DNA of 64,000 nucleotides from Diphasiastrum complanatum. Taxonomy: Eukaryota; Streptophyta; Lycopodiopsida; Lycopodiales; Lycopodiaceae. Both the position numbers and the translations under genes were made by a program. The notes under the pieces are model-generated. The model did not search any database and was not told where the DNA came from. It was given only the letters and a program-made list of their open reading frames with translations. Positions 35,183 to 47,398 of this stretch are shown here, in pieces. Location: positions 61,733,910-61,797,909 of the forward strand of contig CM055095.1 in NCBI GenBank assembly GCA_029204225.1. The letters are read 5' to 3'. The number at the start of each line of letters is the position of its first letter. Position 1 is the stretch's first letter.

Positions 35183-37359
35183 GTTTCCATTATGTACATC
35201 GCCCATGTGAGCGATTGTATACCACTACCTGCTACAACTTAATCGTACGCAAGCTCAAAAGTCTTGTCTGGTTGAATCTACGATGCATCAACTAACATGG
35301 TTGTGGCGAGAGTTTTACTGCAGTGAGCAGCTGTATGTGTACAGAAAGTATCAAGTGGAATGCTGGGTTACGGGGAGATTGACTACTTATAATACACGCT
35401 ATAGGAGCTAAGGGGGATTGGGATCCACCGCAGCTGCAAAACGCGAAGCTTTTCCACAATCGTTATAGAATTGCTCGCATGAAACTTCTATTTTCACATA
35501 TGCATGCAGCTAGAGCTTCAAAGTATCCAAAAAATTGAAAGATTGACTAGTTAACACAGTCCCTTCAAAGTTTAAAATCGATCTTGTTTGTTAGGCTCTT
35601 TTGGGCATCAAGAGATGTCCTTTTTAATTCGAGTCGGTTGGCATCTAGGAAATCCGTCAGATGCATCTGTATGTACTATGGCCATGAGCTATAAGGTGGT
35701 CTTACAAACTTTTCAGATTGTAACATTGCAAAAGTCCAAACACAAGTATTTGGCCACAGATTCACATCTACTATCTCTATTTTATGTGGGTGATGCCTTA
35801 CAGAAAGTGGAAGGGTTTATTCGGAGTTGCTTTTAGCATACAAAACCGTCGTCAAAAGAGTAGATTGCACAAAAACTATCAACCTATTCAGACTGATAAA
35901 CAGAACCCTAAAGAAGCTTACGGGGAAAAGAAAATGAAGAGACCTGCAGGTGTTGAATTGCTGACCTGCCATGTGTATTCTGGAGCCTGTAGCTCATCAT
36001 TTGCTACAAGAATTGATTTGTTCAGTACTCATCTTATTTATGTCTGACTAAGTGATCTGACTAGCAATCTCTCTAACCAACCAAGTCGTCCATATGTAGT
36101 GGAGTACTTGACTGATTTTAAATCTCCGAAAACAATGCAATTTGACACTCAGGAGTGATTTCCAATCTGCTTCAATCCCGTATGCGTAAGAAGAGATAAT
36201 GCTTTTCTTTTGCAAGACCTTTGGTGAATAACTGGCGATCATTCGATTTCAGCAACAATATTGTAGGTCTATCTTGCTGATATTATATTTGTAAACATTT
36301 TGCTCTTTTATGAATCACCTATGTTTTTACCACCCAATTATTTGGTCTAGAATAGGCTCTCCTATAATTGTGGACATTTGAAGATGATTTGTCAATAAGA
36401 TGGTGTATCAGTGGACTGTTTTGTCCGAAAGACCCACATCTAATCATGTATTATTTTGAGTACTTTGTACTTTGTCTATGTCTTGGTATCTCGAATGTCT
36501 ATTCTTTACATATTATGCTCCCTTTTATTATTTGCTTCATTTTTTTTAAATTTCCTTGTTCATTGTCATTTGCTTCTTAGTCAAGGGAGAATCTAGATTT
36601 CTATCAAAACCCAGAGATCAAGTTATGCTTGCATGATGAAGAGACATTAGTGTTGGGTGACTAATTAGTTTTTTGGATTCTTGAATTGATTATTAATGTA
36701 ACGTTATATAGATCCTAAATTGACTTTGTTCATTGCATGTAAATTTTTTTCTAAGATTTACCTTATGTCATCATTTGACTTCTCAAAATTAAATTTTGAG
36801 AAGTCAAAATAGATATTTATTGTCACTTTAGTGAGTGTAGTGGACATGCAAAATGTTCATGTTCCGATATCACTAGAAGATATTTATTGTCACTTATAGC
36901 AAACATGCAAACTCTTCATGAATTATTGTCAAAGTAGTGGCTAGATATATGTTCTTATTGGCATATCTTGGGAGGGCCCCTACAACTTTTCTTGGCAATT
37001 TTTAAGTTTGCCATTGAGATGACATATTCTCAAAATATTTGCCTTTCTTTGAAAGTTACTCTAGCCTTTAACGTGCATTGTAGCTTGCAAATGCCAAGAC
37101 TAGTCCTAATATGGTTCACACACACACACATGAAAGTTTGTTTGAATTTGGGATCTATTTCTTATAAGGGCTACTTACTTGCTTATAGTTCACCTTCCAC
37201 TACCTTGTTCTTTTTCAAATTGTTTTTGAAGTTTGTTTGAATACATTATGTTGTGTATTTTGTAGTTCTCTTCTAAGGTTTTACATAGTTAAAGTGTACT
37301 TTGTGAAATTGTTTTACATGCTTTAAGTTAGCTTATGCTCTATTTTTTTTCACTTTTCA
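35183..37359. other. 3' flank and intergenic stretch
   Basis: No further gene is supported. Contents are AT-rich sequence, a perfect 35-bp palindrome at 36774-36808, a diverged tandem repeat (AGATATTTATTGTCACTT at about 36811 and again at about 36880) and a short (CA)n near 37118. Confidence 0.4.
36774..36808. repeat. Perfect 35-bp palindrome
   Basis: Arm TTTGACTTCTCAAAATT, one central A, then the exact inverted arm AATTTTGAGAAGTCAAA. The arms are 17 bp with no mismatch. Confidence 0.97.
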
Positions 37360-38553
37360 ATATTGGTTATTTCTATAGTGGTGAGAAGAATTTCCTCCAT
37401 GTATGGTTGTTGTAAAATCCAATTCACAAGATCCTATTCTAAGCATGCCAAAACAAGCAACACAAGGGAATTGGATGGTGGACAAATCAACCCAAGTTAC
37501 CCAACCAAACCTAGATCTTACGGATCTAGCCCCCAAGCTATGGATCAATCCATCACAGGGGATAGAGGCATGATACCAGCAACATACCGCTACTAGCACC
37601 CAATCAAGCATACACTAGTGGGAGCCCAATGGGTATACTTATGCCCTCCAAGACCCATGCACCACTAGTAGTAGTCACTGTGACACCTCACTGGACACCT
37701 ATGCAGCCTATCAGGGGCACGTCATCCAGTTTCTCAATGACTCACCGATAGACCCATACAAATCCACCATCATGAGTGTAAGCCTACAACAAACCCCTTA
37801 TAGTCATAAATAACTTACGGGTTGATAGTGGAAGGGGAGGAACGACAAAGCAGTAGTTGTCATCTCCTCTTCCATCGAAGACAACATTACCCTCGGCCTT
37901 GCTTCAATCTCTAATGCTAGAGAGATGTGGGATGCACTCACAACTAGATTTTAGACCAAGTCACGAAATCAAATTATGCATCTAGAAGATCAGCTCACCT
38001 ATCTAAGATGGGATGGCAAGGATCTCACCAGCTTCATCTAAAAAATGAAGAACCTGTTTTTCATTACACAATGCTGGAACAAAGCATGCAATCTCGCAAG
38101 AGAAGCAGCTCAGCTACCTGCTACGTTCCCTACCAAGATCTTTCCGGACTACCAGAACCCTACTAGCTAAAGATCCTGACGTGACCTTCGACAAAGCAGT
38201 CATCGACATGAAGGAAGAAGTCGAAGCCAAAGAGCACTATGACCACAAAGTTGAGTCTGACCAAGCTCTCTACAACAACAAAGACCAGTCGAAAAAGAAG
38301 GCTTATCCTAAGAGGGAGTCGACAAAAAGCCAGTGACCGAAGTCAGCAGAAAGAGGGAGATTAAGAAGGCAGATCAAAGGAAGGAACAAGAGCAAGCAAC
38401 GAAGCAATGACAAGAAGACATGTAATAGATGCAGACATGAAGGCCACACAGTGGACCAATGTTGACTGAACCCAAAAATCGAGTGCATACACTGTCACAA
38501 GAAGGGACATGCAGCCATGGATTGCTACAACAATCCAAGGAGCAAGAAATTAG
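37360..38553 (+). pseudogene. Copia gag (copia-G), interrupted by a nested copia
   Basis: On the plus strand the UBN2 part of gag is readable at about 37860-38060 (AREMWDALTTRF, then SRNQIMHLEDQLTYL). Two CCHC zinc knuckles follow, CNRCRHEGHTVDQC (about 38420-38461) and CIHCHKKGHAAMDC (about 38484-38525). Stops and slips are present. The frame is cut at PRSKKL (38553), where a complete minus-strand copia begins, and it resumes as NLRAEN at 43277. The protease part is listed separately. The left boundary and 5' LTR are not clear. Confidence 0.8.
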
Positions 38554-38793
38554 TTGAGAATAAGATTTTTGAAACCCGACCGAATCAATCACCACAACAG
38601 AACGTTAAGAAAAGACAGAATTGCTCTCCCACAAACTGTATATTCACACTGATTAGCAAGTACAAAGATAAAATTGCTTAAGAGCACTCAAAGGGCTCAT
38701 AAAAGAAAGACGACCTAATAATTCTAGAACTGGGCACACGTGGTACCATCAAAATTAAAAAGCACTGTATAAGTCGATCATTGCTATGTTAAC
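38554..38793 (-). repeat. 3' LTR of copia-C
   Basis: About 240 bp, from TTGAGAATAAG to TTGCTATGTTAAC on the plus strand. It is paired with 43022-43275 and lacks TGCAACAAGACAAG present there. Confidence 0.85.
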
Positions 38794-38799
38794 TCTCTC

Positions 38800-41710
38800 C
38801 CTCAATGATCAACGTCTCTCTTTATTTTAAGGTTTACTCTATTCATGGAACATACCTCCATGATAGTATCATAAGTAAAGAAATTTTACATAACCAAATC
38901 TAAGCCAAGTTTAGCTCTAAAAGTTTCAAACTTCTCTTTACTTAAAGCTTTCGTAAATATATCAGCAACTTGCAGCATCGTAGAACAGTGTGTAATACCT
39001 ATATCTTCAGATCGTAGCTTTTCACGCACACATACTTGCTTTGAGATAGCCTGATATCATTGCCATTTTGCCGTACTTCAACACCCAAGCAATAGTGCAT
39101 AAGATCTAAATCTGTCATCTCAAATTGCTTGCACAAGTTGGCTTTGATAGAATGAATGAGATTCTCATCATTGCCCGTGATAATAATATCATCAACATAA
39201 AGTACAATCAAGGAAATGCTCTCTTCATTTATAAAAACATAAAGATTTGGATTTGAATTTGTCCTTACAAACTCATGAGAAAGAAAGTAACGGTCAATGC
39301 GTCCATACCATGTGCGTGGCCCTTGCTTAAGGCCATAAAGTGCTTTGTGTAGCTTGCACACCTTATGTTCTTGTCCCTTTGTCATAATGCCCTGTGGTTG
39401 GACCATGTAAACTTCTTCCTCTAAGTCACCATTCAAAAATGCGGACTTCACATCCATTTGATGGATCTTCCACCCAAAATGAGATGCTAAGCCGATGATA
39501 AGGCATAGTGTAGTCCACTTAGCCACTAGAGCAAATGTCTCTTCATAGTCAATTCCTTTGTTTTGCTCATAGCCCTTCACTACTAGTCGTGCCTAATGCT
39601 TTGCTATCATGCCATCTGCATGAACTTTGTTCTAAACACCCATTTGTTGTCAATGGGTTTCTTTCCAAGTGGTAAATCAACTACTTCCACGTACCATGCT
39701 TGTGGATGGACTCCATCTCCTCTTCTATTGCCCTTTGCCACTCTTTGTGATCTTTTGCCTCATCAAAGGTTGATGGCTCTCGACACTTGAAAATGTCACT
39801 CATTAGGGCATAGTTCACATGATAGCGATCTGGAGGCTTCCTTTCCCGCATTGATCTTCTCACTTCTTCTTGTGTGCTAGGTTATGGTTAATTTAGCTTT
39901 GTGTCCTTCATGATCTTTTCGTACCATTTTGGTATCTTAGACTCAGGTGATACACTTTGTGGAGAGTATGTGTCCCAAGGAGTGTCCAAGTAATGTCTCT
40001 TACTTCCAACTGGTTTCTCCTTTGTTGCTCCTATCAGCAAGTACCTTCGTCTTCATGTGCATCATCCTGTGGAGCGTCTTCTTCATCTCCTTCTTCCAAT
40101 ATTGTGAGAAGTCTTTTCTGTATTCGCCCCCTCTATCTTATCTTAGCACTTTGATGCGTGCATCCAGTTGGTTCTCTACTAAAGTCTTAAGCTCCTTGAA
40201 ACGAGCAAAAGCATCAGATTTCTTCTTCAAGAAATAAATCCATGTCCTCCTAGAGTACTCATCTATGAAAGTCATAAAATAATAGGCTTTCCCCATTGAC
40301 ATGGTCTTCATTGGGCCACACAAGTCATTGTGAATAAGTTCCAACGGTTTCTTAGCTCTTGTAATTCCACCTTTCTTGAATGCCTCTCTATGATGCTTTC
40401 CCATAACACATCCTTCACATATGGCGTGATGATCATCCTGTAGTGCTGGTAATCTTGTTGCCATCTTTAGCTTCGCCATCAATCTTAAGCTCCTATAGTT
40501 TAAGTGACCAAGTCTCATGTGCCACAACTCAGATTGTGATGCTGTTGAGATAGCCAAACCATATTCACCTGGTTTTGCAGTATCCAACTTTTAAAGGCCA
40601 CAGTTACTATCCCGATAACCTTTTGCTACCACCATATGGTTGTGTTCCATATCCTTCATTAGGCATCCATCCTTGACAAATTCAACCTTGAGATGTTGAT
40701 TTGCCATCACACCAACAGAAAGCAAACTCTTTTTGAGTCCATGAACATAAAGCACATTAGGGATATTCTTGATCTTACCATCAGAAAACTGCGCAAGTAT
40801 ATTGCCAACACCCTGTATTTGGCATTCCTCCCCATTTGCTTGTGTGACTTTTTTCCCATCATGGATTGGCGAGAATTTCTCAAACCAATCGCGTTTCCAG
40901 GTCATTTGGCTTGTGGCGCCTGAATCTATGAACCATTTGGCACCATCATCAACCTGAGATGCCAATGTCGATGAGAAGACGCTTTTCATCTTCGGCAATG
41001 TTGCCTTGTTGCTTCATTTTTTTAGCCTTTATGTCCGCTTTCTTCTTGTAACATTCATGTGCCCAATGACCCAGTTTGTGGCAATAGTAACATTTACCCT
41101 TCTTCTTCCTTTTCACCTTCGATGACGACTCTCCCTCATCACCATCATCCGTGGATTTCTTAGGAATCCTCTTCCACCCTTTTTGCTTGTCTTTAACAAG
41201 CAATGCTTGATCATCCTATGGGGTTTGTCTTGACTTCACCACATCGCGGCGCTGCTCTTCTTGCAACATGATTTCGTCCAAGTCTTCAAAAGTACGAAGC
41301 AATGCCACTCACAAACATTTGTAGGCTTTTTGAAACACCACTCATAGTGGTATGCACCAATTCAACATCCCTGATTGGTTCTCCAATTGCCACAAGTTGA
41401 TCTCTTAGCTCCTTTATCCTGGTGAAGCCCACCGATTCGCCTTCTTCCATCCTGATTGTGTTCAATCTTGAGCTGGATTGCAAGTTTGAAATTGCATTCT
41501 AAGAACTTCCCAGGCTCCCCTAGATGTCGCGGCATCACTTATATGGGTGATCACATGGTCTTTCACTGAAAGGTTGATCAAGGACAATGCTCTCCGCACC
41601 TTTTTATCAAAGGCCCTCATGTCACCTGGAGTGGTATTAGGCCGGACTTCAATACCTGCAACAATGTCCCATAACTCCTTCTCCATCAAAATGCTCTTCA
41701 TTTTGAATTT
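38800..41710 (-). pseudogene. Copia-C gag-pol, broken
   Basis: Minus strand: gag (41286-41701, MKSILMEKELWDIVAG), zinc knuckle CYYCHKLGHWAHEC (about 41050-41095), protease WFIDSGATSQMT (about 40915-40950), GAG-pre-integrase WHMRLGHLNYRSLRL (about 40490-40535) and integrase core LIHNDLCGPM and FIDEYSRRTWIYF (about 40230-40350). The core stops at KVLR (40138), and the next 270 bases lack the rest of the catalytic domain. The link MRRSMRERKPPDRYHVNYAL (39863) and reverse transcriptase (38999-39580, with YVDDIIITG) follow. After SYDLKI the frame stops, and only the very end of RNase H (VADIFTKALSKEKFETF, about 38900-38955) remains, so about 100 RNase H codons are deleted. Non-functional. Confidence 0.9.
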
Positions 41711-43007
41711 TCAGATGTTGTAGCTAGAAGCCCCATCAAGTTTGCTTGCATCGCCCAAAATTGCCTCATTGATGTTTGCCATTTTCAAAGTGCTTGAAAC
41801 TCCACCTGTAGGCTATAAAGTGTATGTCAAATCCAACCGTGATGTCAGAAATAAAAAGTAATGACCTGCAATTTTTGGCTGACCAGGCCACCTGCCACTT
41901 TTCCGCCAAATCGACGTCGCCTTCTGAAATGCTCCTTGTCACCAACTCCCAACTACGTGCCCAATGGAATGGTGAAATCGCTTTTGGCACTCTCCGAACA
42001 ATTTCTTCACGACAATCACTCTATTTTGACGTACCGTACTTGCAGGTCAGGGTGCCCTTCGTTTGGAGACTATAGCCTTTCATTTGGCCAAAATAGGCTA
42101 AAGGAAGTGCAAATAGAGGCACTTTTAGTTTTTGAACTAGCTTTTCCCTTGAAAAGACTTCACTCTTCACAAAAGTCAGGACCCAACTCCTATTTCAAAT
42201 TGAAAATTTTTAAAGAAGTTGAAGGCCCAAGTTTAATTCCATCCCTTGCAATTGAAGTTTATGATGGATATAAGAAAATCCAATGGTTGTAGAAAATCCA
42301 ATGGCCCACGTTGCTCCCTGACCTTACAATCCCAACCATTGATCCTTTGAAGATTAGATCTTGCGTCAGCAAAAAGAATTGTGTGCCCAAGCTTGCACTT
42401 CCATGCACTAGCCCCTTCTATGCACCAAAGTCCCACTTCTAGTCAACGAGCACGAGCCTCCAACGCAACCTTCTCAAGGTCCTGGCTATGAAGCTTGCAA
42501 AGGGATTTAAAAGCCCATGGCCTACAACACAAGTTCTCACCTCCAGCTCTCCACGACAACCAATCTGCAGCCGGATTACTCCTGCTAGATCGCCCCTCTT
42601 ACAGCCTTTACAACTCTGAAAAACCTTGTAAATGGAGAAAGATCATCAATTTTTCCTACTGAAACCCCAGCCATGAAAGAAGAGAGACTTCTTGGGCTAT
42701 GCTCAGGTCTTCTCTGAGCTACTTTTTGCAGCCCTCTACTGCACTAAGGTCATCCTACAGTCAGCAATTATCTGCTTCAAACAAATCTTCGATTGGTTTC
42801 AGATTGAATCCACACCAGGCAGTCTTTCTATAGAGTTCTATTCTCGTTTGGCTACTCGTTTCGACCGACAATCCCTTGTCTCTGAATATTCTTACAGTTT
42901 TGAGCTATTCCACGAATCTCCACAGACTCAGTTTTGTGCTACCCAGCCAGCAAACCGTCGTGAAGTCACAGGTCTCTGTTCCTGTCGAGTGATTGTAGCC
43001 ACCAAGG
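41711..43007 (-). other. Leader region of copia-C
   Basis: About 1.3 kb between gag and the primer-binding site, unusually long for a copia leader. No known domain was recognised in the short frames it contains; the gag start region lies at its left end (about 41700-41780, MANINEAILGDASKLDG). Confidence 0.5.
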
Positions 43008-43019
43008 GCTCTGATACCA
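43008..43019 (-). other. Primer-binding site (tRNA-iMet) of copia-C
   Basis: GCTCTGATACCA on the plus strand, two bases from the LTR at 43022. Confidence 0.9.
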
Positions 43020-43021
43020 AG

Positions 43022-43275
43022 TTGAGAATAAGATTTTAGAATCCCGACCGAATCAATCACCACAACACAACGTTAAGTGCAACAAGACAAGACAAGACAA
43101 AATTGTTCTCCCAAAAATTGTATATTCACACTGATTAGCAAGTGCAAAGATAAAATTACTTAAGAGCACTCAAAGGGATCGTAAAAGAAAGACAGCCCGA
43201 TAATTCTAGAACTAGGCACAAGTGCTACCGTCAAAATTAGAAAGCACAGTATAAATCGATCATTGCTATTTTAAC
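43022..43275 (-). repeat. 5' LTR of copia-C
   Basis: About 254 bp, paired with 38554-38793. It is bounded inside by the primer-binding site and outside by copia-G coding sequence. Confidence 0.85.
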
Positions 43276-43790
43276 TAAATCTCAGAGCAGAAAATTGAGC
43301 TCCAATAGTATATCACATGTAGAGAAACCAGAATCCTCCAAGATGGCTGAAGAACGAGCAAGCAGAAACTCAACTGCTTATCTATGCACAGATATGTGTG
43401 CTAATTCCTCAACCGACTTCCAAGAAGTGGTTTTTGATTCTGGTGCAATATCACATGTTGACAACCAGACAGATCATTGCAGACTTTTGACAAACTGATT
43501 CATCGAGATACATAATCCTCATAGATGGATCAAGGCATGAAGTAAGTGGAACTAGAGTGCTTTAGCTCAGCACCAATGGCATAGATCGAAGATCGGACGA
43601 TGTCCTATATGTGCCAACACTAAAAGAGACCTGTTATCAGTCGCAAGGATACCAGATGCAGGCATGCAAATGGTATTCACCAATGAAGCATGCAGTGTTG
43701 TCGAAGCCAACACCAGTACAATAATCACTCATGGAAGATGTAAAGGCAACCTGTTTATAAGTAGATATACTTCCAATGTCATTTGACATT
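43276..43790 (+). pseudogene. Copia-G protease region, continuing after the nested insertion
   Basis: Plus strand: VVFDSGAISHV (about 43429-43461) is the protease active-site motif. After a stop at 43498 and shifts, DDVLYVPTL (about 43597-43623) and a GRCKGNLF-like segment near 43736-43760 match the protease and protease-integrase linker. No integrase follows in this orientation. Confidence 0.8.
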
Positions 43791-44159
43791 ATCTACTATT
43801 CATAATTTAGCATCAGAGTAGTAGTAGCTATCTATAGCTCGAAGGATCTCTGATCACGGAATGAAGCAGTAGCTTTGTCCGACAGATCGGCTCCATCTGA
43901 GCTCATATCACTGAATCTCAACCAGCTTCGACTTCGAAGTGATCAAAGCCTCCGACGGTCACGATGAAGGCTAGTCACTGGCTTCACATCAGTGGTATCA
44001 GAGCAACCCGATTGCTCGGCCATCGTCGGAGATTCACACACCATCACTGAGTGCCTCTTTGATAGTTGTCGGCTCTTGCTTCTGGGTGATGATCGAAGTT
44101 GATCTTCATCATGACTGTGGTGTTTTGTCTGAGAGACCTTTAGTAGGACATCTATTCTG
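43791..44159. other. Junction region with an isolated primer-binding-site match
   Basis: TGGTATCAGAGC at 43993-44004 on the plus strand looks like a primer-binding site, so sequence to its left may be an LTR end (CTTCACATCAG). No gag follows; the sequence switches to a minus-strand integrase. A short palindrome, CTTCGACTTCGAAG, lies near 43925. Confidence 0.45.
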
Positions 44160-45090
44160 AACATAAGCTACAGTTCTGAATATAAGCTATAGTTCAACTG
44201 CTTCAACCTAGAAGGACTTCGGAAGTGTTGCATGTGATAAAATGCACTTTGTCGATTCGACTAAGGTTCTGGTATTTCTCTCAACAAGACCATTCAACTG
44301 AGGCAAATAAGAGGTAATGTATTGTTTCTCAATGCCATTGTTAAGGCTGTACTCCTTAAATTTGGTAGAGATATATTCTCCCCCGTTGTTAGACCTCAGT
44401 GCTTTGATTCTTTTACCAGTTTGATTTTCTACATGCTCTTTGAATTGTCAAAACTTGTTGAAAGCCTCTGATTTTTGCCTAATAAAATAAACAGCTGTTC
44501 TTTTTGAAAATTCATCAATAAAATTAATAAAATACTTTGAATCTAGCAACGATGGAGTTTGCATTGGACCACATATATCTGAATGAACAATGTCTAACGA
44601 ATCTTTTGTTGCATGCCTATGACTCGATTTAAAGAGAACCTTAGTCTGCTTTCCAAGGATGCAGCTATGACTGACAAGGAGGTCAACTTTGTCTGATGGA
44701 TAATCATGATCAAGTGATAGGGATCATTTAGATATGTATGAAATAGATGTATGATTCAAGTGTCCTAATCGATGATGTCATATCAGAATAACAATGTGCC
44801 AATCTATATAAGTTTCCATGCCTCTTGCCGAGTGCAAGGATCTTACTTGTCCTATCAATAACTCGGCATTGATTAGACTCGAACTCTACCTTATGACCTA
44901 AATCACTGATAGCAGATTTGTAGAAAGTTTAGGAACATACAAAACATTTGATAGTAGTTTGAATTTATTACTTCACCTTTGATAGTGTGAGTGCTAACGC
45001 CACCAAGATGAACATATCTTATTGTACTGTAAGACGTATAGGAGGGAAAATGCTCACAATGATTGGTCAACGAACTGATAGGAGTCTCTT
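44160..45090 (-). pseudogene. Copia protease/integrase fragment (copia-H)
   Basis: Minus strand: protease part HLGGVSTHTIKGEV (about 44975-45015), LGHKVEFESNQC linker (about 44875-44915), GAG-pre-integrase region with LVSHSCILGKQTK (about 44645-44690), integrase core DIVHSDICGPMQTPSL (about 44555-44605), FIDEFSKRTAVYFI (about 44490-44530) and LRSNNGGEYISTKFKEY (about 44345-44400). The integrase part extends to about 44230 (STKCILSH, LPKSF). Many stops and shifts. It is an isolated fragment without reverse transcriptase. Confidence 0.8.
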
Positions 45091-45119
45091 GAACGATTCG
45101 CGAACATTTTGCAAAACTA

Positions 45120-45425
45120 TTCTGATCACGAATAATTTCTGCTCGAGAAGAATTCGCGAAAAAGCACGAATAATTTCTGCTCAAGAAGAATTCGCAAAAA
45201 AAGGATCAATCAAGCTCCGCAACGAAACGAAACGAAACGAAACGAAACTAGATGAAAGAGAAGAATTCGCGAAAAGATCAATTAGGCTCTGTAACAAAAT
45301 GAAATGAAATGAAACTAGACGAAACGAAGCGAAGCAAAATGAAACTTGAATGAGCTCTGAGATTGATTTATGTTGAAAGCCAAGTGATCACGAAGCGAAG
45401 CGAAAACATTCGCGAACAAATCAGT
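45120..45425. repeat. Low-complexity GAAAC/GCGAA pentamer stretch
   Basis: Contains (GAAAC)n at about 45224-45250, ATGAA runs at about 45298-45314, GCGAA runs at about 45330 and 45395-45420, and two diverged copies of a unit with GAAGAATTCGC and ATAATTTCTGCTC (about 45135-45200). Confidence 0.85.
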
Positions 45426-46087
45426 TTGTGTGGAATTCAGATATAATTGCTGGTCACTACCGGCTATATCATTCCTACAATCCTCCAGAATGTAGACAGA
45501 CACTGTTGATCTATGTTATAGTTTAATATAGCATTCAACAAAATCAAATGAATGTGCAAAATTGAATAAACAAGTGAATGAGATACACAAATAGTAGCAG
45601 ACAAATATTCATTCGAGATTATACAATCATTCAAAATAATATGCGCATAACATCTACAATATTATCTATTGATCTTCTGATTTCAAGCACTGTGCAACAG
45701 ATCCACAAAGTGCATTGGCGTGAGAGAAATACAATTCTCTCACAAATAGTGTCTCGCTTACTAGCGGACTTCTGGATCTGTTGATCCTCTTACAAAATTG
45801 TCTCGCTCACAGGCGGACATGTATTCTGTATATTTTCGTTTTTTTTTATGCATCAAGTAGAAAGTATATAGTTCATGAACTTTTTCGTGTCGCGTCGTGT
45901 AGCTTCCCAGATCAGAAAGATTAAACATCTACAACTAATCATGGATTACAAGAGTTCTAGAGTACTTCTGCGGATGTCATGATATCTGATCAAATACTTG
46001 TACCCCATGGTACTTGGCTGAAATTCTTGGTCCTTTGTGGAGTACGAATGATTTTGTGTCGCAAAATTCTTCACCAACATTTTTGTT
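45426..46087 (-). repeat. Probable 3' LTR or 3' flank of copia-E
   Basis: Non-coding sequence just downstream (minus strand) of an RNase H end. It holds ACTATATACTTTC as a possible TATA near 45865 and repeated GTAAGCGAGAC / GTGAGCGAGAC words (about 45750 and 45810). No partner copy is in the window, so the LTR call is tentative. Confidence 0.35.
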
Positions 46088-46612
46088 TCATGTGTCTTTT
46101 CTGTCAAAATCAGGGTGGAAAGCTAGCAAAGCTTTGGCAATGGAAACATTTTGTTTTTTCAGCTCCCTCTCAAAGCATGATAGCTTGACGACTCCAAGAC
46201 TGCTCCTCTGTTTCTCAAACAGACCTTTGTCTAAGACCTTTGTGAAAATGTCAGCAACCATCTCCTTTGTGCCAATGAAAGTAGTTTGCAACATCTTCTT
46301 CCTGATCAGATCTTTTATCAAGTGGTACTTGATTGCAGTGTGTTTCTTCCTTGAGTGAAATACAGGGTCTTTTGTCAGATGTATTGCAGATGTATTGTCC
46401 ATATGCAAAACCAGAGGTTCATTTTTCGTTTCGCCTAGTTCGTCAAGGAACTGTTTGAGCCAAATTATTTCATTGGCCATCTTTGCTGCTGCTACGTACT
46501 CTGCTTCGTAGGATGACTGAGCCACAATGGTCTGCTTCTTGCTGACCCAGAGAATTGTTTCTCCTGATGCGGTGGTGCATCCTCCTGAGACACTTTTACA
46601 GTCGTCCTTTTG
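46088..46612 (-). pseudogene. Copia-E RNase H
   Basis: Minus strand: DDCKSVSGGCTTASGETILW, then SSYEAEYVAAAKMANEIIWL, HMDNTSAIHLTKDPVFHSR and VADIFTKVLDKGLFEKQRSS are the full RNase H region and C-terminus of a copia polyprotein, ending at 46088. Upstream of DDCK the frame enters unrelated sequence. The matching reverse-transcriptase part (SYSDASWASIQDD) lies at 47399-47838 in the opposite direction, explained by a local inversion. Confidence 0.88.
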
Positions 46613-46716
46613 CTCGCCAAACCTTTGAGCAAAAATTCCTTCATCAAGCATAGAGCCAATCTTGGAATAATACCAAGATCCATGTTCAAGTCAACATAGA
46701 TTGTTTTTAGGAGGAG

Positions 46717-47398
46717 TGTTGAAAATGAAAAATCATCTATCTTGACTTTAGGCTTGCTACAAAGTTTTCTCTATGCAAGTTTGTTGTTTCATAATGTAAA
46801 TGTCAAATTTGGCCTAGAAGGAACTCGAGTAATATGGGTTTCCCAAGTCTAGTTGGTAGAATACAACTTGCATATAGATTTTAGGCTTAGAAATGTCATT
46901 AATATGCTTGTAGAAACTCGTGGCATTTGTTGTAAGTGATCCATAGTGACATGCAAGACATGCACAAAGTGAAATGGACACATGCATGATGATTTGTACA
47001 ATTCTAGTTAGAAAAATGACACTTGGTAAAAGTATGTAGAAATGCATGCTTGAGATGTGACAAATGTCACTAATACTCTAGTTTTCACTTTAGATGTGGA
47101 TGAAAGGTGGATGGATATGGTTCTACCTTGAGCTACCTCAAACTCCATAAATATGTGTAGCCATTCTCATAATTGATAATGAAGAACCAAGCTTTGAAGC
47201 TATTCCATGCCATTTTGGATCTACACTATCATGTGTAATCAAAGCTATCATTCTTTAATTCTTAGCATGCTAGATTGTGATTAAGCCATTAAATTTTGTA
47301 CTAGATCTTGCTATTCAATCTAGAATCAGTTTGTGTGCTAGTCATAAAGCTTAATAAGATCATTCACATTTGAGGATAATTCCCCACACGTGTGAACT
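46717..47398 (+). repeat. LTR of copia-D, now inverted
   Basis: 682 bp from TGTTGAAAATG to GTGTGAACT. It is similar to the LTR at 52424-53205 but in opposite orientation, and lacks an ~88-bp internal block present there. A purine tract precedes its TG end, so it is the 3' LTR. Confidence 0.88.

Larger units (their letters stand above)
38554..43275 (-). mobile_element. Complete copia element (copia-C) nested in copia-G
   Basis: Paired LTRs lie at 38554-38793 (3') and 43022-43275 (5'); they are similar apart from a 14-bp indel. A primer-binding site lies inside the right LTR, and a purine tract (GAGGGAGAGAG at about 38794-38804) inside the left. Minus-strand order is gag, zinc knuckle, protease, integrase, reverse transcriptase and a truncated RNase H. 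The flanking coding sequence of copia-G can be joined across it in frame. A tidy 5-bp target duplication was not identified. Internal deletions in integrase and RNase H make it non-autonomous. Confidence 0.88.

Noticed and set aside
43943-44164. 73-codon minus-strand frame near the isolated primer-binding site
   Set aside because: No similarity to gag or other copia parts could be recognised with confidence.
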